From positions 1 to 64,000 of the forward strand of contig DATCTK010000044.1 of assembly GCA_036567985.1 (NCBI GenBank): 64,000 nucleotides of DNA. The letters are read 5' to 3'. A model generated the notes under the pieces. The model did not search any database and was not told the DNA's origin. It saw only the letters and a list, made by a program, of their open reading frames with translations. The stretch is from SZUA-229 sp036567985 (GTDB lineage: Bacteria; Pseudomonadota; Gammaproteobacteria; SZUA-229). Numbering within the stretch: the first letter of the stretch is position 1; each line of letters opens with the position of its first letter. This document shows, piece after piece, positions 35,343-43,218 of the stretch. The translations under genes and the position numbers were made by a program.

Positions 35343-35799
35343 GTCTTATTGGCCCAGTTCAGGGTCAATCCCCGATATGCCGCATAAAAATTGGGGTCAG
35401 TAATATAGCATACAAACCTGCGGGTCGTTAATCCATATATAAGATTTTTTTGTTGGCGGTTTGATCGCCCGCTGTGGCGGCGTTTTATGCGTGTGTGGAT
35501 GGTTTTTATCCGGCAGCAGGTACCGGCTTTACTGGGTGTTTTCAATGGCGCCGGTCGAGCTCCGGGCTGGCGGTTATATCCATTATGGGTTGAGCTGTAT
35601 AATTAAGTATCTGTGTGCCAAAACGCCTAATGTCTGGTTTGGCAGAAATCCGCTGACACATTGGCTCGACTATGTGGGATTGCACATAGTCTGCTGTTTG
35701 CTCATATATATAAAGTATCCTATCTGCCTGTTAGGGATATTGCCTGGGTAGCGGGTAAATCGGATACACTGTAATCATGTTTGTTTTCAGGGTAATACA

Positions 35800-36693
35800 G
35801 TGCAATTTGATCCAGTCAGTACAGATACAACCTCTGCCTACCGCCACTGGCGTGATGGCAAGCAACGGGCCTATGAAAATAGTGCCCATACACAACTGAT
35901 CGAGCTTGATTCACGGGCGCTTAACGGGGAGACGCTGCAGCGCCTGCTCGAAGCCTGTTCACGCTTTAATTTTGTGCTCTACCGGCTGGCTGATCCGGCG
36001 CTGGGCGACAAGGCCTTTGTGCGCGAGCTGGGGCAGCAGCTGGGCTTGCAGCGGCTGGATGGTAACCTGTGCTCCGATGAGGATAATATCAGCTCGATCC
36101 AGGTGATGCAGGCGGGACGGCATACCGGCTATATCCCCTATACCGACCGCCAGCTGACCTGGCACACCGATGGCTATTACAACGACCCCGAGCGCACCAT
36201 CCGCGCCATGGTGCTGCACTGTGTCAGGCCGGCAGCCAGTGGTGGCGAGAACCTGATGCTGGACCATGAAATGGCCTATCTGCAGTTGCGTGAGACCGAG
36301 CCCCGCTTTATTCAGGCGCTGGCGCAGCTTGATGTTCTGACCATTCCCCCCAATATAGAGAATGGCAAGCAGATTCGCCCGGCGCAGAGTGGCCCGGTGT
36401 TCTCGCTGGATGCCCAGAGTAACAGCCTGCACATGCGCTATTCAGCCCGTACGCGGAATATCGAATGGAAGCAGGATGCCTTAACCCAGGAGGCGCTGGC
36501 CTGTATGCGTGAGCTGCTGGACACCAATAACCATTATGTTATTACCTATAGAATGCAGGCGGGTGAAGGTATAATTGCCAATAACGTGCTGCATAACCGC
36601 ACCGCATTTAGTGATGCCGAAGCCGTGGAACAGAAACGACTGTTATACCGCGCAAGATATTATGATCGTGTTAAACCGCTAGAGAGCCCGTAA
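35800..36693 (+). CDS. TauD/TfdA-family Fe(II)/2-oxoglutarate dioxygenase
   Basis: 297 residues from GTG 35800. The iron facial triad is His122 and Asp124 (LTWHTDGYYND) and His265 (NNVLHNRTAF), with the 2-oxoglutarate arginine in LLYRARYYDRV. Relatives hydroxylate taurine, sulfonates, carnitine precursors or other carboxylates; the substrate here is unknown. It is divergent from dsrA and its stop overlaps the next gene's ATG by one base, forming an operon with a 63-residue protein and a Cas6-like protein. Confidence 0.85.
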   Translation: MQFDPVSTDTTSAYRHWRDGKQRAYENSAHTQLIELDSRALNGETLQRLLEACSRFNFVLYRLADPALGDKAFVRELGQQLGLQRLDGNLCSDEDNISSIQVMQAGRHTGYIPYTDRQLTWHTDGYYNDPERTIRAMVLHCVRPAASGGENLMLDHEMAYLQLRETEPRFIQALAQLDVLTIPPNIENGKQIRPAQSGPVFSLDAQSNSLHMRYSARTRNIEWKQDALTQEALACMRELLDTNNHYVITYRMQAGEGIIANNVLHNRTAFSDAEAVEQKRLLYRARYYDRVKPLESP

Positions 36694-36884
36694 TGATTTA
36701 CTTGAGTGACATACTGACCCAGGAGCATGAGCTGAACTGCTTCGAGGATCTGCTTGAAGTTGCACGGCAGAAGGCCCGTGACGGCGAGATTCACCTGGAT
36801 GTAGATATCAAGCCGCCGTTCAAGGACACGCCCCGCGACTGGCAAAATCAGGTGGAGATGGCGTTTACCTTTCCCAATAGGTAA
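36693..36884 (+). CDS. Small conserved-looking protein of unknown function
   Basis: 63 residues, acidic, no membrane segment (MIYLSDILTQEHELNCFEDL at the start). The ATG overlaps the dioxygenase stop (TAATG), so translation is coupled. Followed after 26 bases by the Cas6-like gene. I do not recognise a family; its linkage suggests it works with the Cas6-like protein or the dioxygenase. Confidence 0.7.
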   Translation: MIYLSDILTQEHELNCFEDLLEVARQKARDGEIHLDVDIKPPFKDTPRDWQNQVEMAFTFPNR

Positions 36885-36910
36885 GCAACTGATTTAAAAG
36901 AGAATATATT

Positions 36911-37624
36911 ATGTTATGGCAAGAAGATAAGAAAACCGAAGCCTATGTAGTGCCGGATACGGTGACTGACCTGTCCTTCAAGGTCGACTGTAAAATGGTG
37001 CCGCTGGATCATGCCCAGGAACTGTCTGATGCCATTCTGGAAATACTTCCCTGGATGGCCGATGAACCCCAGGCAGGGGTGCACATGATTCACGGTGCCT
37101 CCACTGGCAATGGCTGGCAACGCCCGGAAGACGATACCAACGACGGCTGTATTTACCTGTCGCGCCGTTCACGCATGCGCATCCGTATGCCCAAGCACCG
37201 CCATGAAGATGCTGCGGCGCTGGTGAGGCAGACAATTCGCCTGGGCGGGCATGATTTAACCTTTGGTGATTTCCAGGTTAAAAAATTCAGCCCCCTGAGC
37301 ACGCTGTTTTCCCGTTATGTGATTGTTGGCGACAATGAAAGTGAAGAAGCCTTTGTCAGCCGCGTCTCGGCGGAGATGAAGGAGATGGGGATCAACCTGC
37401 GCAAGGCGCTGTGTGGCATTGGCCATCGCTTTAATCTGGCAGAAGGGCCGGTGAACACCATGAGCATTATGGTGGCCGATCTGGACCCGGAAGAGGCGGT
37501 GACACTGCAGCAGCAGGGCATAGGCGAGGGGCAGAAAATGGGTTTTGGCCTGTTTATTCCCCATAAAGGCATCAAGGCCGTGGGGGATATGTCGGAAAGC
37601 AGTCATTTTGATGGCACCGCCTGA
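36911..37624 (+). CDS. Orphan Cas6-like RAMP protein (I-MYXAN Cas6/Cmx6-type)
   Basis: 237 residues. Two ferredoxin-like halves: a beta-strand start (VTDLSFKVDCKMVPLDHA), a mid segment FSPLSTLFSRYVIVGDNE, and a C-terminal glycine-rich loop GIGEGQKMGFGLFIPHK. These features match, from memory, the Cas6 of the Myxococcus-type CRISPR subtype. Cas6 proteins cut CRISPR precursor RNA, but no CRISPR array or other cas gene is in the window, so the role here is probably different. In an operon with the TauD-like and 63-residue genes, divergent from dsrA. A stem-loop terminator follows. Confidence 0.7.
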   Translation: MLWQEDKKTEAYVVPDTVTDLSFKVDCKMVPLDHAQELSDAILEILPWMADEPQAGVHMIHGASTGNGWQRPEDDTNDGCIYLSRRSRMRIRMPKHRHEDAAALVRQTIRLGGHDLTFGDFQVKKFSPLSTLFSRYVIVGDNESEEAFVSRVSAEMKEMGINLRKALCGIGHRFNLAEGPVNTMSIMVADLDPEEAVTLQQQGIGEGQKMGFGLFIPHKGIKAVGDMSESSHFDGTA

Positions 37625-37667
37625 TTTCGGCGGATTATAATTATATTATTTTCTACTGATGCACAAT

Positions 37668-37707
37668 AACACCCGCGGGTTTTTTTGAAGCTCGGCGGGT
37701 GTTTTTG
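37668..37707 (+). terminator. Terminator after the Cas6-like gene
   Basis: AACACCCGC and GCGGGTGTT form a nine-base-pair stem with an 18-base loop, directly followed by TTTGTG. It ends the three-gene TauD/63-residue/Cas6-like operon and separates it from the DsrC paralogue. Confidence 0.75.
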
Positions 37708-37803
37708 TGTGTGCTGTAGATGACCCAGGTTATTGAAAATTAAAAGAAAAATAAAATCTCTGCGCCAGATGCGGATAAACAAGATTTATAAGTCCATATA
37801 TAA

Positions 37804-37814
37804 CTAATGGGATA
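37804..37814 (+). promoter_or_regulatory. Half-site shared with the dsrA palindrome
   Basis: CTAATGGGATA, identical over 11 bases to the right half of dsrA site A, 86 bases upstream of the DsrC-paralogue ATG. A second TTAATGGG word lies 17 bases downstream. Confidence 0.4.
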
Positions 37815-37899
37815 AGTGACATTAATGGGCTTTTATGATTAAGTATGCGCCCTAGAAATTACTTGTTTAACTTGATCAATTGGGACTGAGGCAACAATC

Positions 37900-38220
37900 A
37901 TGGCACTTGAATCTGTTGAAAGAACTGACAAAGGTTACCTGGTAGACGCGAACGACTGGAACGAAGAAATTGCGGCTGAGCTTTTCGCTGAAGAAGGCAT
38001 TGAGCCGACTGACCGTCATTGGGATATCGTTAGATACGTTCGTGAAGAAACACTGGCAGGCAACGAGCCTAACGAGCGTGGCATTATGAAAGCGATGGGT
38101 AAGCTATGGGGTGAAAAAGTGACTTCCAAGCTTATGTACGAAATGTTCCCGCTTATGCCATCCAAGCAAGGTCTGAAAATTGGCGGTTGCCCCATGTCTA
38201 CACGCAAGGGCGGCTACTAG
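37900..38220 (+). CDS. DsrC/TusE-family paralogue with displaced single cysteine
   Basis: 106 residues, clearly DsrC-like (EPTDRHWDIVRYVREE; KLMYEMFPLMPSKQ). In the C-terminal arm the inner cysteine position is leucine (KQGLKIGG), a new cysteine appears five residues on (Cys97 in IGGCPM), and the penultimate cysteine is replaced: the protein ends KGGY. It cannot perform the normal two-cysteine cycle, so a regulatory or alternative sulfur-binding role is likely. Own transcription unit: dsrA-like half-site upstream, terminator downstream. Confidence 0.88.
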   Translation: MALESVERTDKGYLVDANDWNEEIAAELFAEEGIEPTDRHWDIVRYVREETLAGNEPNERGIMKAMGKLWGEKVTSKLMYEMFPLMPSKQGLKIGGCPMSTRKGGY

Positions 38221-38234
38221 TAGTAAATAAATCG

Positions 38235-38267
38235 CCTCTATTCCTTATGGGGTAGAGGTATTTTTTC
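38235..38267 (+). terminator. Terminator after the DsrC paralogue
   Basis: CCTCTA and TAGAGG pair, with an inner CC/GG pair, followed by TATTTTTT. A good intrinsic terminator 15 bases after the stop. Confidence 0.8.
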
Positions 38268-38351
38268 CTGAATGCAGCTATACTACGCTCACTCGCTGGG
38301 CCCACATTAGTGGATAAGGCCGCACACAAACGAATTCATGAGGTTAGAACC

Positions 38352-38555
38352 ATGGCTGATAGAAATGCGCTGATCAAAGAACTGATCGAAATGCAGAACA
38401 AATTCATCGAAAACGAGCACAAGAACGGCTTTAATGCCAAAGAGTACTTCACACCAGAGTCTGGCACAGTGCTGGAAGGCTACCGTGAAACTTTCCGTGA
38501 TAAAGCGATGGAGCTGGTTGACGCAGCACATGCGGATAAGGGTTCTCACCGCTAG
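38352..38555 (+). CDS. Small hydrophilic protein, unknown function
   Basis: 67 residues from ATG 38352, preceded by AGGTTAG. Predicted helical and charged (MADRNALIKELIEMQNKFIE), with YFTPESGTVLEGYRETFRDK and no cysteine or membrane segment. Between two terminators, so transcribed alone or by read-through from the DsrC paralogue. Position next to the DsrC paralogue suggests a sulfur-metabolism role, which is inference only. Confidence 0.75.
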   Translation: MADRNALIKELIEMQNKFIENEHKNGFNAKEYFTPESGTVLEGYRETFRDKAMELVDAAHADKGSHR

Positions 38556-38581
38556 GATTCAGTTTCTGGATCTTATCTGAC

Positions 38582-38611
38582 AAAAAAGCCGAACACTGTT
38601 CGGCTTTTTTG
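38582..38611. terminator. Strong bidirectional terminator
   Basis: AAAAAAGCCGAACA and TGTTCGGCTTTTTT form a 14-base-pair palindrome with A- and T-runs on both sides, 26 bases after the stop of the 67-residue gene and 67 bases after the end of the minus-strand hydroxylase gene. Confidence 0.9.
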
Positions 38612-38678
38612 TGCCTGATTGACAGGCATTGTTCAGGTAGCCACTGAAAAACTCCAGGGCAGCTCAGGCATACCCCGC

Positions 38679-39353
38679 CTAGATTTCACTCCACATGCGC
38701 ACCAGGTTGATATAGGTGTGATCGATTTTAACCACCTCCTCATCATCGGGGTATTTGCGCTGCAGCCGCTCACGGCTTTTATACAGGTTGTATAAAAGCT
38801 CGCGCTTCTCCGCCTCGCGAATCATGCTTTGCGCCCAGGTGACCGCAACCAGACGTTCCCCCTGCGTGACTTCCGCCACCCGATGCAGTGAGCCGGAGGG
38901 ATAGGTAATGGCGCTGCCTGCGGGGAGTTTGATCTGCTGTTCACCGGACTGGGTCTGGATCACAATTTCGCCGCCGCTGTAATCCTCCGGCTCATTAAGA
39001 AACACCGTGGTGGATACATCGGTGCGGTAACGGCCCTGCATGGGGCCCATCACCGGGTCATCCACATGAAAGCCATAGGCTTCGCCCGGCTGGTAACGGG
39101 CGTAGAAAGGGGTGGCCTGGCGGTGCGGCAGTACCGCTGTCTGATAGTCAGCATGGTTGAACAGCGCATTCATCACAATCTGGTTTAACTGACCCTGCAA
39201 TTGGGAGTCTGCAGGTAGCTCGTGATTTTTTTTAACCTTGCGCGCACTGCTGCCGGCACTGAGGCGGCCATCGATAAAACGTGCACCGTCGAGCAGTTGC
39301 CTGACCTTGCCCAGTTGTTCCGCGTTGAGTACATCGGGGATGGCTAATAACAT
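38679..39353 (-). CDS. PKHD-type Fe(II)/2-oxoglutarate hydroxylase (PiuC/YbiX-like)
   Basis: 224 residues. Iron ligands His96 and Asp98 (YGFHVDDPVMG) and His157 (PSGSLHRVAEV), with a 2-oxoglutarate-binding arginine in GERLVAVTW. N-terminal part AIPDVLNAEQLGKVRQLLDG is typical of this family, which is often linked to iron uptake. No iron-uptake gene is adjacent here. Ends 67 bases from a strong terminator. Confidence 0.9.
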   Translation of the reverse strand: MLLAIPDVLNAEQLGKVRQLLDGARFIDGRLSAGSSARKVKKNHELPADSQLQGQLNQIVMNALFNHADYQTAVLPHRQATPFYARYQPGEAYGFHVDDPVMGPMQGRYRTDVSTTVFLNEPEDYSGGEIVIQTQSGEQQIKLPAGSAITYPSGSLHRVAEVTQGERLVAVTWAQSMIREAEKRELLYNLYKSRERLQRKYPDDEEVVKIDHTYINLVRMWSEI

Positions 39354-39437
39354 TAAAGTCTCACTGTGTGTCGGGTCTAAATGAATGCGGCTCTGGTATA
39401 CTACCGCGTTTTACAAGCTGCGAAGCCGAGTGATTTT

Positions 39438-39761
39438 ATGCAATTCAATATTACCATTGATCAGCAACTCTATACACTGGATATCCCCGAGGCGGTGATT
39501 GAAGAAGCCCAGACCTTTATAGCGGAAATGGACAGGGATTTTGACCGCGGACTGCAACTGGGACGCTACTGGATTGATGAGCCAACTGCAGAACAGCGCT
39601 GCCAGATTGCCGCGAATAAAATCGTCAATGCACTGCACCAGGAAAACGTGCGTCTGTTTTATATAATGGCGGCTTATATTCTAAATAAGTTTCCCGGCCT
39701 GAAAATGGTTACCGTGGATTCCGATTACGAAATTGACGAGATTGATATCGCAAGCGAATAA
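39438..39761 (+). CDS. Conserved hypothetical protein
   Basis: 107 residues from ATG 39438 (MQFNITIDQQLYTLDIPEAV), a natural start; an earlier in-frame ATG at 39381 adds 19 poor residues. Acidic, helical (AQTFIAEMDRDFDRGLQLGR), C-terminal VDSDYEIDEIDIASE. No known motif. Followed closely by another unknown gene, likely co-transcribed. Its near neighbours are 2-oxoglutarate hydroxylases. Confidence 0.75.
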   Translation: MQFNITIDQQLYTLDIPEAVIEEAQTFIAEMDRDFDRGLQLGRYWIDEPTAEQRCQIAANKIVNALHQENVRLFYIMAAYILNKFPGLKMVTVDSDYEIDEIDIASE

Positions 39762-39781
39762 GCGCTTAATCGAGTTGCGTC

Positions 39782-40153
39782 ATGGCCGATTTATTTTCAA
39801 TGAAATCCCCGTTAATGATTCGCTTTCCCGGCGGCGAAAGCCATGTGATGGCCGAATATTTCAGGCATCCGCAGGGCTTGCTGTATTTTGATCTGTTCTG
39901 GACTGATTATCTCGACCAGGATAGCGCGCTGCAAAAACTGCAGCCAGCGGTGCATCTGGTCAAGGGTGAATACCGGGGCGAGGGGCCGTGGAAAGTTGGC
40001 GATGCGGTGATCAGCGTGCTCGGATGTCACGGTTGTGATGCCCGTCTTGCCAGTGAGTTTGCCAGCTGGCAGAGTTTTTTGCAGATGGCGGCAGACACCT
40101 ACCCGCAAGCTGAACAGATACAGCGCATTGCGCAGCATTTTGGCGCGCGATAA
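39782..40153 (+). CDS. Hypothetical protein
   Basis: 123 residues (MADLFSMKSPLMIRFPGGES). A central VLGCHGCDARLA motif with two cysteines could bind metal or form a disulfide. No signal peptide. Starts 20 bases after the preceding unknown gene, likely in the same operon, and convergent with a GNAT gene. Confidence 0.7.
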   Translation: MADLFSMKSPLMIRFPGGESHVMAEYFRHPQGLLYFDLFWTDYLDQDSALQKLQPAVHLVKGEYRGEGPWKVGDAVISVLGCHGCDARLASEFASWQSFLQMAADTYPQAEQIQRIAQHFGAR

Positions 40154-40166
40154 CCTGCCCTGCCTC

Positions 40167-40595
40167 TTACAGATTTTTCTGCATCTTATAATGTTGAATG
40201 CTGCCAAACAGCAGGTAGCTGGGTTCGATTATTTCGTATCCCAGTTTACGGTAAAAACCCAGCGCATTATCCCTGGCATGTAAAAACAGCTGGCGTGCCC
40301 CCTGTTGCCGGGCAATTCCTTCCATATGCTCGACAATTTCCCGGCCTACACCTTTTCCCTGCCAGGCATCAGCCACCGCCATATAGCGCAGCTGTGCGGC
40401 ATCGTCGGCGGGGAACTGGAGTCGTGCTACGCCTATCACCTGTTGCCCGTCACGGGCCATGAGGTGATAACTGCTGGCTTCTTCCATGTCCTGTTCGCTG
40501 CCCCTGGGCTGGCCCCAGGGATGTCTTAGAATGCGCCAGCGCAGTTCATAATATTGTGCAAACTCTTCGGTGGTTTCAGGCTGGCTCAGGTACAT
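40167..40595 (-). CDS. GNAT-family N-acetyltransferase
   Basis: 142 residues with the acetyl-CoA-binding motif RYMAVADAWQGKGVGREI and the following LFLHARDNALGFYRKLGYEI, both hallmarks of the fold. Substrate unknown. Convergent with the preceding plus-strand gene, 14 bases apart. The next minus-strand gene upstream is an Fe(II)/2-oxoglutarate oxygenase whose stop lies 44 bases before this start. Confidence 0.85.
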   Translation of the reverse strand: MYLSQPETTEEFAQYYELRWRILRHPWGQPRGSEQDMEEASSYHLMARDGQQVIGVARLQFPADDAAQLRYMAVADAWQGKGVGREIVEHMEGIARQQGARQLFLHARDNALGFYRKLGYEIIEPSYLLFGSIQHYKMQKNL

Positions 40596-40638
40596 GGTGA
40601 TGGGTGGTTAGTGCGTGATGCAACTGACGAAGTTGCGT

Positions 40639-41247
40639 TCAGGCAAATGAAATCCATGTGGTGGCCACATATTTAACACCCTGTTGCAGTTGCGAGTTGC
40701 GGTGCTCGTGGGTCCAGAAGGGTGGAAACAAAATTAGCGAGCCTTCAGTGGGTTGCACCGCAACATCCTGGTACATAAATTCGGTGGCACCGCCGGGGCC
40801 CGGTACATCATTTAAATACCACAGTGCTACCAGTTGTCGATCCGCAAAGTCATGGCTGCCGCCATCAATGTGCCAGTTATAATATTCCCCCACATCGGTG
40901 CGCTGCATATTGTAACCAATGTCTTTAAAACGTCCCTTGAAAAACGGGAAGGCTCCGGAGAATTCACGCAGTGAGGTGCCCAGCGAGCGAAACAGTTCAC
41001 GGGAAATATCCTGCCAGTGTTCATGGGCACTGATCGCAAGATCCGTCGACTGTTTTATATTGGGGTCTTCCTTGAAGTCCTGGCCAATGCGCCCACGATA
41101 CTGTGATTGCTGGTCACTTTCAAAGCGGCGAATCATTTCCCGGCAGATATCTTTGGCCAGCGCATTTTCCCTGATAAAAATAAAACTGTCCTGCTTTACT
41201 TCTTTTAATGTCAGCAGGGGCTGGCGTTGGGTGGCATCGTGATACAT
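40639..41247 (-). CDS. Prolyl-4-hydroxylase-like Fe(II)/2-oxoglutarate oxygenase
   Basis: 202 residues. Iron ligands His126 and Asp128 (EYYNWHIDGGSHDF); distal histidine in LILFPPFWTHEHRN; 2-oxoglutarate-binding basic residue Lys192 in GVKYVATTWISF. GPGGATEFMYQ is a common loop of this family. Substrate unknown. Third such oxygenase within 6 kb. Confidence 0.85.
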   Translation of the reverse strand: MYHDATQRQPLLTLKEVKQDSFIFIRENALAKDICREMIRRFESDQQSQYRGRIGQDFKEDPNIKQSTDLAISAHEHWQDISRELFRSLGTSLREFSGAFPFFKGRFKDIGYNMQRTDVGEYYNWHIDGGSHDFADRQLVALWYLNDVPGPGGATEFMYQDVAVQPTEGSLILFPPFWTHEHRNSQLQQGVKYVATTWISFA

Positions 41248-41300
41248 GAATTTATGTTCTATGGGTTAGGTCTGTGAACGCCTAGCTTAGCAAAAAAAGC

Positions 41301-42332
41301 CTAAAAATAGTTGTCGTTAATCAATTTTTGCAGATGGCTGTCAGCAGCAGTGCCGTGTTGCTGGTACAGGCCAAGCATCTGTGTTGCCATATTAATCCAG
41401 TGTTCGTTGGCCGGCTCTATCAGTTCACTTAAGCTGCGAGTGTTTTTGCTCTCAAGCCAGCGACTGTAGGCCTGTTGCAAGCTGGGAAAAATCATCTTGC
41501 GCAGACTACTGAGATTGGCAAAATAAAAATGAATCTGCGCTGCTTCATTGTTTTCAATCAGTTTTGGTAATGTCGACTGCATGTCTGCAATATTGTCGCG
41601 CACCGCACGGGCCATCATTTCCGCCTGCGAGCGGGGCAGTTCCATTAACATGGTTTCCCAGAGTTCACCGAGTATTTTGCCCGCCTTGATCTCGCCGATT
41701 TCATGGTGCAGCACCGTATTAACTTCATTGTCGGTCATGCGCTCCAGTGCATCCTGTGGTGCCTGTTTAAAATCATAACAGGTGAGTGCCCGGGATAATG
41801 GATTTTCCTGCTTATGCCAGTGGGATTCCTCGAACTTTTCCCAGATAAAGCGGCGCAGTGACTCACGCCGGATATACACGGTTTTATCCTGCGTCATGCC
41901 CGGTGGTGCGGCCAGGTCCCGCGCCAGTTCCCGGCCGGAAACATACAGGGTGAAATCTTCGTGTGTTTCCTTGTGCTTCAGTTCGGCGAGAAAAAATACC
42001 GGCTTGCCATAGAGTCCATAGCCGCCGCTGTATACCAGTTGTTCCGCTTCCAGCTGCTGGTTAATGGCGGCACTGTCATACAGGTCAAAGCGCTGGTCAT
42101 TAATATCGAGGTTGCTCAGGGGGCGGGTTTCTATTTCATCCCACAGGGCTTCGCGCTGGGTCAGCCATTTGCCAATGTGGCTGTTATCCAGGCTCTGGCT
42201 AAAGGGTAACTGGTGCTCCCAGCGATAGAATTCACGCATTTTTAGCAGGTAAATACACAGCGTGTAGTTGCCTGCATACTGGGCATCGGAAATGTGGCAA
42301 TTGTCTTGAACGAGCTGGGTGAGTGCTTGCAT
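41301..42332 (-). CDS. Conserved hypothetical protein (about 343 residues)
   Basis: Starts at ATG 42332 (MQALTQLVQDNCHISDAQYA), preceded five bases upstream by GGGAG; an in-frame GTG at 42371 is weaker. Soluble, no clear catalytic motif. Shows YTLCIYLLKMREFYRWEHQL near the start and an internal NTVLHHEIGEIKAGKILGEL that contains HHEIGE. It resembles a family of unknown function I have seen in sulfur bacteria, but I cannot name its role with confidence. Confidence 0.75.
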   Translation of the reverse strand: MQALTQLVQDNCHISDAQYAGNYTLCIYLLKMREFYRWEHQLPFSQSLDNSHIGKWLTQREALWDEIETRPLSNLDINDQRFDLYDSAAINQQLEAEQLVYSGGYGLYGKPVFFLAELKHKETHEDFTLYVSGRELARDLAAPPGMTQDKTVYIRRESLRRFIWEKFEESHWHKQENPLSRALTCYDFKQAPQDALERMTDNEVNTVLHHEIGEIKAGKILGELWETMLMELPRSQAEMMARAVRDNIADMQSTLPKLIENNEAAQIHFYFANLSSLRKMIFPSLQQAYSRWLESKNTRSLSELIEPANEHWINMATQMLGLYQQHGTAADSHLQKLINDNYF

Positions 42333-42591
42333 AAGTCTCCCATTGGCCAATCGCAGCAGTTGAACCAGCACCTCGGCGCTGGACAGATATACTATGGAAA
42401 CCCTGGTTAATGCAGAGTTCCGCTATATCACTTTGGAGGTGAAGATAATTCCTTAGTGGGTTGATTATTTGCGTCCGGCAATAATCAACAGTCCGCACAT
42501 CCCTGTCCATAAATAGTATACTACTCGCCAGCGAATATCCCCCCGCAAACAGTCGGGAATCATTTGAAATAAAAGAGTGTGAGTAGATCCC

Positions 42592-43173
42592 ATGAGAATG
42601 AGAACCAAATGGCATAATAAAGAGCGTGAAGTCAGCGTTGAAGAAAAAGCCAATACCATGGCCTTTATCTCCTGGCGAATTGCCGCGGGCATGGTGCTGA
42701 ACCTGGAAAACGAGAATTTCCAGACTGACACCCAGCAACAGCGCCTGGAAGTGATTAAGGAAGCACTGGCCTTCCTGGTGTCGGTGACTGACCGGCTGGT
42801 GGCGGGGCAGATGGAACAGCAGGAACGACAGGAATTTATCGTCAAGTTCGCTACCAAGCTGGCAAAAACCTTCCAGGAAAATTGTGAAGACCTGATCGAG
42901 CGGGGCGTGGATTATAAAAAGCCCTTTATCGATGTGCTGAACCAGCGCCTTGATGCCTATGCCGCCTGCTCATGGGATGATGAAGCGGACATGCCCGGTT
43001 TTAAATACATGCGTGATTTCGGTGATTTTGTCAGCGCGGTGATGGGTGAGCGGGATCGTAAATGGATTACCGACCAGGTGCTGGCGATTGAAGTGCCTGA
43101 GATGATGGAAAACCTGAAAAAAGCCAAATATGAAATGGTGGATGGACGCAGCTCGGCCCGCCTGGGCGACTAG
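42592..43173 (+). CDS. Hypothetical helical protein
   Basis: 193 residues, predicted all-helical and charged (MRMRTKWHNKEREVSVEEKA). Segments FVSVTDR-like and AKTFQENCEDLIERGVDYKK; contains AYAACSWDDEADMPGFKYMR. No membrane segment. A plausible ribosome binding site AGAGTG lies before the ATG. The following stem at 43219-43249 ends it. No function recognised. Confidence 0.72.
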   Translation: MRMRTKWHNKEREVSVEEKANTMAFISWRIAAGMVLNLENENFQTDTQQQRLEVIKEALAFLVSVTDRLVAGQMEQQERQEFIVKFATKLAKTFQENCEDLIERGVDYKKPFIDVLNQRLDAYAACSWDDEADMPGFKYMRDFGDFVSAVMGERDRKWITDQVLAIEVPEMMENLKKAKYEMVDGRSSARLGD

Positions 43174-43218
43174 CTGGGTTGTCTTGTGCATCAACGTTTT
43201 CTTTTAAGACACAAACAA

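Larger units (their letters stand above)
35091..35799. promoter_or_regulatory. Divergent regulatory region between dsrA and the TauD-like gene
   Basis: 709 bases with no supported gene. The half nearest dsrA holds a UUCG-type hairpin, a GCGGT/ACCGC stem near 35217-35232, and two TATCCCT-type palindromes. Further out on the minus strand a -10-like TATATT lies near 35402. On the right half are hairpins at 35617-35645 (GCCAAA/TTTGGC) and 35668-35691 (GACTATGTG/CACATAGTC). Small reading frames here lack ribosome binding sites and recognisable content. Confidence 0.5.

Noticed and set aside
35461..35751. 96-codon frame between dsrA and the dioxygenase gene
   Set aside because: No ribosome binding site, odd cysteine-rich composition, overlaps hairpins, and no recognisable family.
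36911..37899. Possible CRISPR array beside the Cas6-like gene
   Set aside because: No series of regularly spaced repeats is visible here or anywhere else in the window, and no cas1, cas2 or effector genes are present.
40200..40235. tRNA-like GGGTTCGATT sequence
   Set aside because: It lies inside the GNAT coding region and no cloverleaf can be formed around it.
42465..42857. 130-codon minus-strand frame opposite the 42592 gene
   Set aside because: It lies antisense to a well-formed gene, has no start signal and a serine/threonine-rich shadow composition.
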